Assembly (NCBI GenBank): GCA_029215795.1 | Contig: JARDYH010000004.1 | Location: forward strand, 219,473,517-219,537,516 | Source: Anniella stebbinsi | Taxonomy: Eukaryota > Chordata > Lepidosauria > Squamata > Anniellidae | Reading direction: 5' to 3' | DNA length: 64,000 bases | Shown: one piece after another, positions 53,016 through 63,589 of the stretch | Position numbering within the stretch: position 1 is the first letter of the stretch | How the letters are laid out: each line of letters begins with the position of its first letter | Position numbers and translations under genes: made by a program | The notes under the pieces: generated by a model | Told to the model about the DNA's origin: nothing | The model's database searches: none | The model's input: only the letters and a program-made list of their open reading frames with translations

Positions 53016-54094
53016 GCGTACACACGTATACCAACTGGTATTCTGTGATACACTTCCTTTGAACGTGGATGTTTTATATACATTAATATTGGTGACTGGT
53101 GACTATTAATGTGTATCTTTGTGACATCTATTTTTAGGGTGCAGGGCCACAGAACATGATTTCTGGTGAGTTCCTGTCATTGGGATTGATATTGACTCTT
53201 TCAGGTGTTCCATCTTGCATCAACCATGTTGACAGGTATAAAATAAATAACAATGGCATAGGACATTCTTCATGTCACTTGTGTAAGCCCCCTGACATGG
53301 CATTGGCCCCTGCTCCTTAGTCCTTTCCCACCACGTTCACCTCGACAGCCTTCTCCACAACAGACGTCTTATCAAACGTGACTGATTGCTGTAATCTGCA
53401 CTCTGGGCAGCCATTAAGCAAATTACCTGAATCATTGCAAGGATTAGTCTCATTAACACATGATTAGCATCAAATTAAAATAATGAGTGTTTAACTTCTG
53501 ATGTCTTCCAGTTGTTTGAACAGCTTGATCAGCCACACCAGGCTGGCAGGGAGGTGGTGGGTGTCAAAGAGTCATCAGGAAAAGGAGGGGCAGACAGAAG
53601 GAGTCTGCACTGTACAAGGGAAAATGTTGCTCTCAAACACAACTCTCAAGCAGGGGAGAGGTCAAGGCACACCAGTGAAAAGGTCTCCTTGGTAACTTCC
53701 AAAGACTAGAGATGCCTGGGTAAAATAAAACACCCCACAATTTGTAGGGTGCTCTGTTCCCATTCTTAATTGTCACCCCAACAAGGATCGGGAGAGAATA
53801 TAGTTTGGTCTACATCTGTAAGTGAACCAACCTAATTTGCACTTCTCAGACTAATATGTGTATCATAACATAGTTATCGTTTGGACTGCACACGTCTCCA
53901 CATTTTGTGATGCACATACAAAAACGTGGATAATTTTGATGCAGTTGTTTTTAACTAGCAGATGGGTGCAGAAATTGGATGGGAACAGACTTATGATTGA
54001 ATACTTGTGAAACTGACCAGAATTGATCAGAAATAGACTGATTTGTCCATCACTAAACTCAACTACATGAACTAACCCAAACCAAAACTACTCG
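53016..54094. other. Single-copy stretch with a candidate conserved segment
   Basis: 53375-53500 is repeat-free with clustered homeodomain-like words (AAGCAAATTACCTG, AACACATGATTAGCAT, AAATTAAAATAATGAG). No exon recognised. Confidence 0.35.
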
Positions 54095-54323
54095 CTGGCT
54101 GAATTCGGACAACACGATAGTCAATGGTGGGGTAATAATCAACTTTACAGTTGTTCATCTATGGGGTACTCCCCACACAACATGGTAATAAATAAGCAAC
54201 CGTGGTGTGGATTAGGATCAGCGCAGAGTTGACTATGGCAGCATTCGGACGACACAATAGTCAATACAACTGACAATTGTTTCCCCACCCCCAGTTGCTT
54301 ACTGTGTCATCCGAATTCAGCCA
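54095..54323. mobile_element. P6 palindromic MITE, copy 3 (reverse orientation)
   Basis: Starts TGGCTGAATTCGGACAACAC and ends GTGTCATCCGAATTCAGCCA. Internal blocks (GGGTACTCCCCACACAACAT, GGTAATAAATAAGCAACCGT) are inverted relative to copies 1 and 2. Confidence 0.85.
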
Positions 54324-54829
54324 TAGTTTTTCACATTTTCAGCTATGCCAGAATCACCTCTCCCTTTTGGCAATTGTTGGCACTGCTTGCGCATTAGTTC
54401 CCATTTATTTACATTGCCTTCACTTGGCCTCACTCTTGATTACCTTCGCATGCCCTCAGTTATGTCACCATCTACCCAGCTCTGAACAACTCCGTAGCCT
54501 TAAAACACCATCATGTTCACACTATGACCTCTGATTCAGTGAGATGCTCATGTCATGGGATCCAGGAAGAAGCAGCAAACAGGGAAGTAAATTACACTGA
54601 AGGCTGAGAAGCAATAGTGTGAAATGGGCTGAAAGACAGGTGTATATTCACACAATCCTGGTTTTCAGGGGGGGAATGTCTACCCCATTGAAATCTCTAC
54701 TTTCTCCACCCCAAAATAATGGCAATGGTGGTGGTATGGTGGTCTGTTGATGGGAACCCTCATGGGCTAGATGTTTCTCCTTCCCTGCCTTAGGGGAAAT
54801 GACCTCTTAAATGAGTGGCAAGATAAGCA
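54324..54829. other. Unclassified sequence
   Basis: No repeat or exon recognised. Confidence 0.35.
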
Positions 54830-55075
54830 TAGACGATTGATTGATTGCATTTATGCCCCATCTTTTTTCCTTCAAGGAATTCAAGGCAGCGTACATTTCC
54901 TCTCCATTTCTATCCTCACAACAACCCTGTGAGGTAGGTTGAGCTGAGAGAGTCTGTGACTGGCCCAAAGTCACCCAATGAGCTTCCATGGCCAAGTAGG
55001 GGACTAGAACCTGAACTCCCAACTCCCAGTCTAATACTCTGGCCACTACATCATACTGGTTTTCAAACGATGGAT
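54830..55075 (-). mobile_element. MIR-like SINE, antisense, near complete
   Basis: From the reversed tail (TTTATGCCCCATCTTTTTTC), through ATCCTCACAACAACCCTGTG and GTGACTGGCCCAAAGTCACC, to the tRNA-like head (GAACTCCCAACTCCCAGTCT, then ACTCTGGCCACTACATCATA). Same family as 16498-16727. Confidence 0.8.
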
Positions 55076-55153
55076 GGAAATAGATGGCCACCAGCACTAC
55101 ACTCCCCTTAACTGATTGAAGCAGAGCCTTTATCAATCAGTTGTTGTTTTTAA

Positions 55154-55190
55154 CAACAACAACAACAACAACAACAGCAACAAAACACCT
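55154..55190. repeat. (AAC)n microsatellite
   Basis: About ten AAC units with one AGC. Confidence 0.92.
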
Positions 55191-55381
55191 ACTGAGGATG
55201 GGTTGGTGGAGACAGTAGTACCATCAAGTCCCCAAGCACAGCAGGGCTGGCATACCACATTTTGAACTAAGTGAAGTTATACACATTGCCATCTCAAAAG
55301 CCCCCCCCCCATACACACCATAAGACTATCTAGTCTAGATTCTCAAATAACCTAACAGCACCCACTGCACAGAGCACAGCA
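55191..55381. other. Unclassified sequence
   Basis: A C run is at 55303-55311. Nothing recognised. Confidence 0.35.
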
Positions 55382-55592
55382 GGGAACATAGAAAATTGCC
55401 TTGAATCAGGTCAAATGGTTTCTCAATCTAGCCCAGTACTGTTTACTTATTCTCTAGTCTGGAAGCAGCTCTCTAAAATCTCAAGCAATTTCCCAATACC
55501 TGGTACCCAAGGTCCATTTAACTGGAGATTTGAACGCATGAGCTTCTGCATGTCAAACATGTGCTCTACCACTGATCTACAGCTCCTCCTCC
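55382..55592 (-). mobile_element. tRNA-derived SINE, antisense
   Basis: The reversed head reads GAGCTGTAGATCAGTGGTAG, then AGCACATG, on the minus strand. This is a polymerase III A box (TAGNTCAGTGGTAGAGC), followed by a B box-like GCGTTCAAATCTCC. The 3' part, reversed, is AACATAGAAAATTGCCTTGA, then ATCAGGTCAAATGGT. This matches the common squamate tRNA-SINE type with a GGCAGCTTCCTATGTTC-like end. It is not a functional tRNA. Confidence 0.75.
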
Positions 55593-56377
55593 TCCTCTTC
55601 CTCCCCCAAGCTTTGGATCATAAAAGATACCTTGCTGTCGAAGCCATCCCTGAGGAATGCACTGCGAATTGTGCTTTCAGAGAGAGATAGGAGGGTAGAC
55701 ATGTCCAAGTCAAGCCTTGGATTGTAATTACCCCTGTGACTTATGCACAAACCTGTGCCTGACATTACTTCATATTGACTCGTGCAAGAAAAACAGTGGA
55801 AATTATTAGCAATGGCTACATTATGTCTCATTGAACACCAAGCTCTCTGGGCTGCGGGAGGAAATAAATACAAGACAGTAGATGTTTGGGGTGGGGTGGG
55901 TTTATCAATATCAGTTCCGACCTCAAAGAAAGGTTTAATATGTACTTGTCACTTGCATCTGCAATGCATACGGACAAGAAGGTGCTCTAGTCCTCAGCAT
56001 GAGGTGGAATCACACAACCAGAGACTGCATGTTCCTTCGGTGGAGCTACTGGCATGGATGGTTGTGACTCAATGTGAGGCAGCAAAGGTACCATTTCCTC
56101 TGTCTAATGTATAAAATTGTTTTGGTGCTTTGTATTATGTGACAAACATAAAGATGGAGATCAAGGCAGGAGGATAAATTTCCTACTTTCATTTCAGGCA
56201 CTATAAGACATAGAAAAGATGCCCAGGAATAGCATTTATATACATACATCACATAATCCCTACCAAACACTTTAAAGCTGAAATTCATTTTTTAAAGTAT
56301 ATATCTGACATGCTGTCTTAGTCTTTTGTAAAGATCAGTAGAGGAATGAAAAATCATATGTCATCCAGATGCTGTCT

Positions 56378-56379
<2 letters not shown>
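55593..56379. other. Unclassified sequence
   Basis: No repeat or exon recognised. Confidence 0.35.
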
Positions 56380-56412
<33 letters not shown>

Positions 56413-56725
56413 TAATAAATTTATTTATTTCTAACCTGCCTCTCCCTCTGGATCGAGGCAGGGAACAACAATAAATATAAATACAAAGACCATAAAATAG
56501 ATAAAACATTAAAAACAAATAAAACTAATACATTATTAAAACATCTTAAAATTCAACAAGTTAGGCCTGCTGGAAGAGATCAGTCTTCACAGCTCTCTTA
56601 AATTCAAGAAGACTACTAAGTTTTCAAATCTCTCCTGGCAGGCCATTCCACAGTCTGGGAGCGGCAGAAGAAAAGGTCCTCTGGGTCACACTCGTCAGCC
56701 TAGTTTTGGCTGATTGAAGTAAATC
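56380..56725 (-). mobile_element. L2-like LINE 3' end, antisense, copy 3
   Basis: (AAT)n tail at 56382-56416, then CCTGCCTCTCCCTCTGGATC, the reverse of the 3' UTR shared with 16728-17427. It continues into CAGGCCATTCCACAGTCTGG, then GAGCGGCAGAAGAAAAGG, the reverse of the APRLWN-motif region. Frame is partly kept but 5'-truncated. Confidence 0.85.
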
Positions 56726-56900
56726 AATGATTTATTTATTCATTTATATTTATATACTGCTGCTTAATATTAAAAATCTCCAAGTGGTTCACATACCAAT
56801 GTTTTAAAAATTGCATTTAATACAATATTACAATACTATTAAAACAATTTCAACTACAACAACAAAACAAATACATTTGAAGTACCCTATTAATACCAAT
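56726..56900 (-). mobile_element. L3-like LINE 3' tail, antisense
   Basis: TTTATTCATTTATATTTATATACTGC-type start, then AAAATCTCCAAGTGGTTCAC, is the reverse of an L3-type 3' UTR and resembles 51900-51960. Confidence 0.6.
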
Positions 56901-57544
56901 TAAAAACTACTACCTCAAAACAAAGTGCAGATGGAGCAGCAGTTTGGGGGCTCAGACTCCATCCCTATCTTGTACTCAATGTTTTGGGCAAGTTACTTTT
57001 GCCCCACTTCCCATGCTGTCTAGGGGCCATAGCATGGCTCTCTTAGCGGGATACAAAAAGTGATGCAACATTGAGAAATGAAAAACGGCAATAAAAACAG
57101 AACACTGGGCTAATTATATTTCCTCAGTCGCCAGGGAACATCACGAGAGACTATCATTTTGTTAAGCAACTTCTGCAAATATATCAAGTAAGAACCAATG
57201 TAATTAATTTCATTAATACTGTTTTTATAGTCAGAAATGTTTTTTTTACATAAATTATGGTTATTTTTGACGTATAATATGAACAGACCCATAAACCTTC
57301 AAAATGTATTATTTAAATCTCTTTTAATACGTAGAAATGTACTATTTAAACAGTTTTTAATATACTTATACATGGGCATAGGCCTTTTCAGGCAATGTTC
57401 CCAACTAATCCATAAATAGTTATATTTCATCTTTGTGTTATCCCTGAACAGTAATATTAATGTAATGTATTCTTAATGTTGCAGCCCCCTGATGAAGGCC
57501 TTCTAAATAAAACCTTACAGGCCGAAATGTGTTGGGCGTATAAT
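56901..57544. other. AT-rich sequence with a tandem duplication
   Basis: 57305-57360 contains two related ~50-bp copies (ATTTAAATCTCTTTTAATAC, then GTAGAAATGTACTATTTAAA, then CAGTTTTTAATATAC). Nothing else recognised. Confidence 0.4.
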
Positions 57545-57660
57545 AATAAAGCTAGGGATATGCACAGCCACAAAAATTGTATCGGAATCAGGAATTCCAA
57601 TTTTGATCTGAATCGTATTGGGTAAAATCGGACGTCCCTTGAATTGCTTAGGATCTGATT

Positions 57661-58320
57661 GATGAATATCGAGACTCTCTTAAAATGATTTGGGAAGATG
57701 ATTTAAAGGAACAAATTAATGAACATGACTGGGGGAGGATGTGGGATGCAAGAATGTTAAAGCTTTTGTCGATTAGAATTAAGGAGAATTATTATAAGAC
57801 AGTATGGAGATGGTATTTAACGCCGGTAAGATTTCATCAGATAGATAAAAAAGTGTCCAAGAATTGTTGGAGGGGGTGTCAGGAGGTTGGAACTTATTTT
57901 CATATGTGGTGGAGCTGTGAACACGTACAACAAGTTTGGGAAAGGGTGTTCAAAGAAATAAGTGAAATAGTTGGAAGTAAACTGGAATTAAGCCCAAAGC
58001 TGGCTCTACTAGCAATATGGGATAAGGGAAATGAGAATATAAACAAGAGAGAATTGATAAACAACCTCCTGGCTCCCGTCAGAATAATGATTGCTAAAAA
58101 CTGGAAAGGGCAAGGGATATATACTATAGAAGAATGGTATAAAGAAATATGGGATATGGCACTTAATGATAAGCTAACGTGTAAAATGAAAATAAAGAGG
58201 GGAATGTCCAGTAAGAATGATTTTGGAGATATATGGAGCCCATTTTTGGAATATGTATTAAGAATGGGGAAGGGGCAAATACCTTCAAAAGAGTCTTTAC
58301 AATTTTGGAAAGAAGAATAA
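57661..58320 (+). pseudogene. L1 ORF2 C-terminal fragment, uninterrupted
   Basis: About 219 codons are open from the 5' truncation to the TAA at 58318-58320. The peptide shows RWYLTPVRFHQIDKKVSKNC, then WRGCQEVGTYFHMWWSCEHV. That is the Cys-rich C-terminal segment typical of tetrapod L1 ORF2 (CWRC..G...H..W.C). QQVWERVFKEISEIVG and FLEYV..G follow. The endonuclease and reverse transcriptase domains are missing, so it is not autonomous. The clean frame suggests a recent insertion. Confidence 0.9.
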
Positions 58321-58451
58321 TGTATAATTGAAGGTCTCCTGGGGGGAGGGGAGCACGGGGGGTATGTGGTTATGTATTGTATTTTATGTTGTTTTATGTT
58401 GTATTATGTTGAAAAATAAAATATTTTTTTAAAAAAAAAAATTCAAAAAAA
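57661..58451 (+). mobile_element. L1 LINE, 5'-truncated, nested in FB-E
   Basis: Flanked by an 11-bp duplication AGGATCTGATT (57650-57660 and 58451-58461). It has the ORF2 C-terminus, a short G-rich 3' UTR (GGGGGGAGGGGAGCACGGGG), AATAAA at 58415-58420 and a poly-A tail. These are the hallmarks of target-primed L1 insertion. The host site is FB-E subterminal DNA, so L1 came after FB-E. Confidence 0.9.
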
Positions 58452-58539
58452 GGATCTGATTCTGATACGAAAATCGGACCTCCGATTTTAGAATCAGATG
58501 CCATTTTGAATGATTTTCCCCATAGCCTAGTATTGTGTT

Positions 58540-59375
58540 AAAAATGCCTATAACTTTTTTATTTTTAAAGATAGAAGCATGAAACTTGGCCACATTGTAG
58601 ATGGGTTTGAGGTACTTATGTGTGAGAAATTTCAGAAACATAGGTGCAGGCATTTTGTGACTATGAATTTTGACTTTAAAAGTTCCATAAGTTCCACAAC
58701 AGTGTGGGGAGAAGGCGGGGGGTGGGGGGGTGCTGTTTGACAACTGTCAAACCCACAGTTTTGGAAGTTATAGAACTTTTAAAGTTAAAAATTCATAGCC
58801 ACAAAATGCCTGCACCTTTCTTTCTGAAATTGCTCACACATAAGTACCTCAAACCCATCTGCAATGTGGCCAAGTTTCTTGCTTCTATCTTTAAAAATAA
58901 AAAAGTTAAATGCATTTCTTTCCTCATTTTTCCAAAAAATACCTTGCCACTACACACTTGAACCTATGTTTCTGAAATTTCTCATACATGACTGCCTACA
59001 CGCCATTTCTAATGTGTCCAAGTTTCAAGGTTCTATCTTTAAAAATAAAAAGTAGAAGGCATAACTGTCTTTCCCCCAATGCAACCCATTTTTCAAAACT
59101 TCATTGCCACCAAATGCCAGCACCTATGTTTCTGAAATTTCACAAACATGAGTACCAACATACCATCTGCAATGTGACCAAGTTTCATTTGTGGATCATT
59201 AAAAATAAAGAAGTTATAGGCATCCCTGGTTTGTTTTTCAAAACATCAAAGCCACAAAATGTCTGCACCTATATTTCTGAAATTTCTCACACATAAGTAC
59301 CTCAAACCTATCTACAATGTGGCCAAGTTTCATGCTTCTATCTTTACAAATAAAAAAAGTTATAGGAATTTTTAA
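58540..59375. repeat. AT-rich ~150-bp units of FB-E
   Basis: One sense unit at about 58545-58680 and four or five reversed units at about 58770-59375. Each has GAAATTTCTCACACAT-type and TATCTTTAAAAATAAAAA-type blocks. The arms are unequal (one unit left, several right). The centre (GTTTGACAACTGTCAAAC at 58734-58751) is a short palindrome. Confidence 0.8.
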
Positions 59376-59583
59376 ACACAATACAAGGCTATGGGGAAAC
59401 TCTTTCAAAATGCCGTCCGATTCTCAGATTTTATCCAATTAAAATCAGACCAAAAAAATCAGATCGGATAACATCAGAGCTCCTTGAAATGACATCGGAA
59501 TCAGAAATCGGATGTCTGACTTCGCTCAAATCATATCGGAATCGGACATCGGATCCCATTCAATGCACATCCCTAAATAAAGC

Positions 59584-60975
59584 ATTCAGCATTCAGAGAA
59601 ACGCTTCTCTCACCTTTTTTTTTTTTACTTAGTGGATGCTCTCCTCCCCTTGGTTTTTCACCCTGGCAGTAATGCATGCATTGAAACACTGCTTGATCTT
59701 TTATGATAGGGTGAAATTTGAGTGCTGTTCAGCAGACACAGGCTGCAACCTAAAGCACACTTGAGGCACAATCCTATCTGGATGCCCATCAGCCTCCAAA
59801 GTAGGAGGCTGATGGGCATCTTATGCAGAATTGGAGGAGCCTCCATGCTTCTGCCAGTCTGTATTTTTGCTAGATGGGTGTTTTGCCCTTTTAGCTAGGG
59901 CTCTGCGGAAGGGGGGAAAGGAGGCTGAGAAGGGCTGGGGATAGCACATTGGCCTGCTTCCCAGTTCCTCCTCTTTCCATCCACACAACCTCCCCAATTC
60001 CCTCCTCTCTGAGATAGCCAGTGTGGTTCTCTCCATGCGGCTTACAAGGTGGAGGGGAGAGGACAGGAGGCTCGTACTCCTGGGTCTGAGGTCAGAGCAC
60101 TGTCTCCAACCTCGGATCAGGAATCTGAATTATCCTATGCCCCTCACCCCAGATGCTGTCTAAGGGCCATAGGATTGCTCTCTTAGTGGGATTGACTTCT
60201 TAGTAAACATGCATAACGTCATGCTACAATCCATCAGTAACAAAACATCGGTTTTCCTTCACACATTTTCTTTCATGATCCAAAACTCTGCTGGCGTTTG
60301 AAGCACGAATTCTTTCATGATTGGCATGCAAAAGAGACAGAATAATTTGCCCCGGAAGAACAAGTCTTTGGTGGATTAGAATTTCCCATGAAGATGAAAT
60401 CCCATCAACCTTACTAGGTCCCAGCAACATGTTTGTTCTTCCAATCTGTTCCTTATTTGGTATTAAAATTATAGTATTCCTTTTCATGTTGTCAAGTTAA
60501 TTTAATACATTACAAAGATGGAATGTTCCAGTAAGGTCTTGCTAAAATGTTCTGACATGCATATGTCATTTCTCACGATGTGTTCCCTGTTTCGGAGCTT
60601 TTTAGGTAACACTTCTATTTACATCAGAAAGTCTCTGTAGGACTGACCCAAAATCACTCTCCCCAATTCCCCCACCCCCAAAAATTCTGCTTGCAAAAAT
60701 GGTGCCCAGTGTTGTGCTGCTTTCTCTGGGAGGGGAAAATAAATTTCTCTGAAGTTTTCAGTAGGGGATTGTCTATTACTTTATGTAGACCTATGTGAAT
60801 GGTCAAGGGCTTTCTGCAGGTTTTCCCTTCGTGTTTTAACCACAGCAGCTTTCTGTCAGCAGCACATCCTGGAATGTGTGCAAAACAAAGTGGTACAAAT
60901 TGGTGTCATGTTGCCCCCAAAGCATTCCAGGATGGGTGACTGGTGAGAAGCTGAGGAGCAGGACCGGCCCAAGAC
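59584..60975. other. Single-copy stretch with a perfect hairpin
   Basis: 59781-59797 (GATGCCCATCAGCCTCC) pairs perfectly with 59804-59820 around a 6-nt loop. No exon, RNA family or repeat recognised elsewhere. Confidence 0.4.
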
Positions 60976-61174
60976 ATCGAATCATAGAATAGTAGAGTTG
61001 GAAGGGGCCTATAAGGCCATCGAGTCCAACCCCCTCCTCAATGCAGGAATCCACCTGAAAGCATACCTGACAGATGGTTGTCCACCTGCGTCTTGAAGTC
61101 CTCTAATGTGGGAGAGCCCACAACCTCCCTAGGTCATTGGTTCCATTGTCGTACTGCTCTAACAGTCAGGAAGT
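60976..61174 (-). mobile_element. CR1 LINE 3' end, antisense
   Basis: CGAATCATAGAATAGTAGAG, then TTGGAAGGGGCCTATAAGGC, through CATTGTCGTACTGCTCTAAC to CAGTCAGGAAGT. It is truncated near the P7 element that follows. Confidence 0.85.
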
Positions 61175-61189
61175 CTCTGAGGCAAAAAA

Positions 61190-61455
61190 CCAAGGCCTAA
61201 TCCACACCAAGCAGGATATAGCACTATGAAAGTGGTATGAAAGTGATATATATAAGGCAGGAGCCACACCAAGCAGGATACAGCACTATGACAGCGGTAT
61301 GAAAGCAGTACATGATATGTGTCATGGGTCCCAACAGTTGTCAATGCACTTCAATACCACTATAAAGCAGTAATGTGGCTCCTGCTTTTTATATACCGCT
61401 TTCATACTGCTTTCACAGTACAATATCCTGCTTGGTGTAGATGAGGCCCAAGATG
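61190..61455. mobile_element. P7 palindromic MITE, copy 2
   Basis: Starts AAGGCCTAATCCACACCAAG and ends CTTGGTGTAGATGAGGCCCA. Arms carry CAGGATATAGCACTATGAAA against TTTCACAGTACAATATCCTG. Near 61269 the start block is repeated (CCACACCAAGCAGGATACAG), a partial tandem duplication within the left arm. Same family as 24497-24709. Confidence 0.8.
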
Positions 61456-62419
61456 GCACCTCCTTGCTATTCCAAGTACAGAGCTCAATTGGCTTGGCCC
61501 TTGAATTTTATTTGCACACTGGTGATGGGATGGCATCTTTCACTGCACCTGAGGCAACAGGCTAGTTTAGAAGGCCTAGGCCAGGTCATGTGGCATGCAC
61601 AGCTCTGTTCTCTGACAGAGGGGAATGGCTGGTGAGATGCTAATGCCACCTCATCACTGAGGAAAGCAGCAATGTCCTTCTGATAATTACTCCCATGTGG
61701 CAGATGGGTTTTCATTTTTCCACCACCCAGCCAATGAAAATGATGAAAAAAGTTGTTGTTTTTAATTTTCAGCTCAATACTCGTTTTCAGTATCCTTCTG
61801 ATCTTCCTGTGGTTTGTTTTTAAGTCTACCTATGTGACTGAAGGGCATTTATTCACTGCCTTCTTGTTGCAAAGCCCTGTTTCAATCGAGAGGTATATGA
61901 ACAATGCCAAATTTTAGCTATATATCTGCAGGCTGAAAATATTTCTATCATTTGCTGAAGCAATTGACAGATCATCTATGTACAGCAGCCAATGTTTAAA
62001 CACCAACATCTTGGCTATTTATTCTTGTTCAAATGCCACCAACCATAAATGAATATTATAGACAAAGCACTTGTCAAAACTCTCTTGCTTTTCATTTATT
62101 ATCATTCATCAAAAGTGCAAAGTAGCATCTTAAACAGATAACATTATTTTCGCACTCATATCAAATGAAGATCGCCAATCCCCCTAAAAATTGGCAAGGG
62201 ACTTTGCAATAATGACAGTGACTCCCAAGCAAAGGCTTCTTTGCTTGCCAATGTCTAGTGTTGGTGAGGCTGTGGATATTATGAGCTATACATGAAAAGC
62301 TTCATAGTGGGGAATATTATTGGACATTTTCTATGGGCAAAAATTCAAGATAGGCCTGCTTACAACTTTACAGCACTCCTGGAAACCTTCAGGAGAAAAT
62401 ATCTGGCTAGTATTGATTA
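61456..62419. other. Unclassified sequence
   Basis: AT-rich from 61900. No repeat or exon recognised. Confidence 0.35.
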
Positions 62420-62535
62420 TGTATGCATTTAGCTATTTATTACATTTGTAACCCACCTCCACTCCTAAAGGCTCAAGATGGAATACAGGGTTCTCCACAG
62501 TTCCCCCTCAAAACAACCCAGTGAGGCTAGAAAAG
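62420..62535 (-). mobile_element. MIR-like SINE 3' part, antisense
   Basis: TTACATTTGTAACCCACCTC, then CCTCAAAACAACCCAGTGAG, is the reverse of the SINE tail region (compare 54840-54930). Confidence 0.6.
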
Positions 62536-62545
62536 AGTGACTGGT

Positions 62546-62745
62546 TAGAGTGACCATATGAAAAGGAGGACAGGGCTCCTGTATCTTTAACAGTTGTATT
62601 GAAAGGGGAATTTCAGCAGGTGTCATGTGTATGCTTGCAGCACCTGGTGAAATCTCCTCTTCATCACAGAGTTAAAGCTGCAGGAGCCCTGCCCTCTTTT
62701 GTATCTGGTCACTCTTGTATACATTGTGCAGCTTTAACTGTCTAC
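62546..62745. mobile_element. P1 hAT-like MITE, monomer plus truncated second half
   Basis: Starts TAGAGTGACCATATGAAAAG, and the internal terminus GGTCACTCTT is at 62707-62716. It continues with GTATACATTGTGCAGCTTTA, then ACTG, the beginning of the second half, and then stops. So it is a long form cut in its second half. Confidence 0.8.
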
Positions 62746-62827
62746 TGCACCCCAACAAACCACTTGAGAATCATTCCGTGAGGGATGTAGAGAAAGTGAG
62801 GCAGAATGTTCACAGCCAGGGACTGTG

Positions 62828-62996
62828 TAGAGTGACCATGTGGAAATGAGGACAGTGCACCTGTATCTTTAATAGTTGCATAGAAAAGAGAATTTCAGCA
62901 GGTGTCATTTGTATACATGCAGCACCTGATGAAATTCCTCCTTCATCACAACAATTAAAGCTGCAGGAGCCCTGTCCTTTTCATATTGTCACCTTA
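62828..62996. mobile_element. P1 hAT-like MITE, monomer
   Basis: Starts TAGAGTGACCATGTGGAAAT and ends CATATTGTCACCTTA. The length of 169 bp equals one half of the long form, with its own short inverted ends. The flanks do not show a clean duplication. Confidence 0.75.
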
Positions 62997-63581
62997 TGCT
63001 GTTGCAAACTCTGAAGCAGACAGGAGAGAGGAAATGAAGTGGGCTGGTGGGTGGATCCGCTGGACCCAACACCCCCATCTTCCATCGCTGCTCCCAGCCA
63101 AGTTCATGAGCTAGACAGAGGCAGAGGCCTGCCTAGCTCAACTTACAACAGGTGAGGATAGAGAGGCCATAAAAGCTTCCATTGCTCCTCCATTGCTCTA
63201 GCCTTGGTCTTGCCAGCATGGCTTAGGATAGACGAAGGGCTCCAGGATCAGAGCCCTCCATCAATAGAGCACCAGTCCTGTAGGACAGCATTCTCAGGAC
63301 ATTTCTACACCAGGCTATTTGCCTGGGATGGCCCCTGGCTGGTCCCTGTGCTCGGATGATGTGCATTAGGTACTTCCAGGATCTCCCTCCCTCCCCTGCA
63401 CCCCTATGGGCCTTAGGCCTTAGGCTGTAATCCTATACATACTTATTGGGGAGTAAGCCCCATTTAACTGAATGACACTTACATTTGAGTAAATATGCAT
63501 ACAACTGAGTATCTAACCACACTGACTTTCAGATTTACATGCAGAATTCTGCTTCCTCACACACACATGTGGATCAAGGTG
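62997..63581. other. Unclassified sequence with a P5-like arm
   Basis: 63425-63500 (GCTGTAATCCTATACATACT, then GGGGAGTAAGCCCCATTTAA) is a P5-type arm fragment. Nothing else recognised. Confidence 0.4.
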
Positions 63582-63589
63582 ATTATCTT

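Larger units (their letters stand above)
57553..59575. mobile_element. FB-E: hAT-type foldback element carrying a nested L1
   Basis: Starts TAGGGATATGCACAGCC and ends CAATGCACATCCCTA. Perfect 8-bp duplication AATAAAGC at 57545-57552 and 59576-59583. The subterminals are AT-richer (ATCGGAATCAGG, GGAATCGGACATCGGAT). The interior has the same AT-rich ~150-bp unit as FB-B (CCTATAACTTTTTTATTTTT, then GAAACTTGGCCACATTGTAG) with one reversed unit set to the right of a centre near 58700-58740. An 800-bp L1 sits in the left subterminal region. Without it the element is about 1.2 kb. No transposase. Confidence 0.92.

Noticed and set aside
55540..55592. Possible tRNA gene on the minus strand
   Set aside because: A and B box-like words are present but there is no cloverleaf, and the body and tail match a tRNA-derived SINE.
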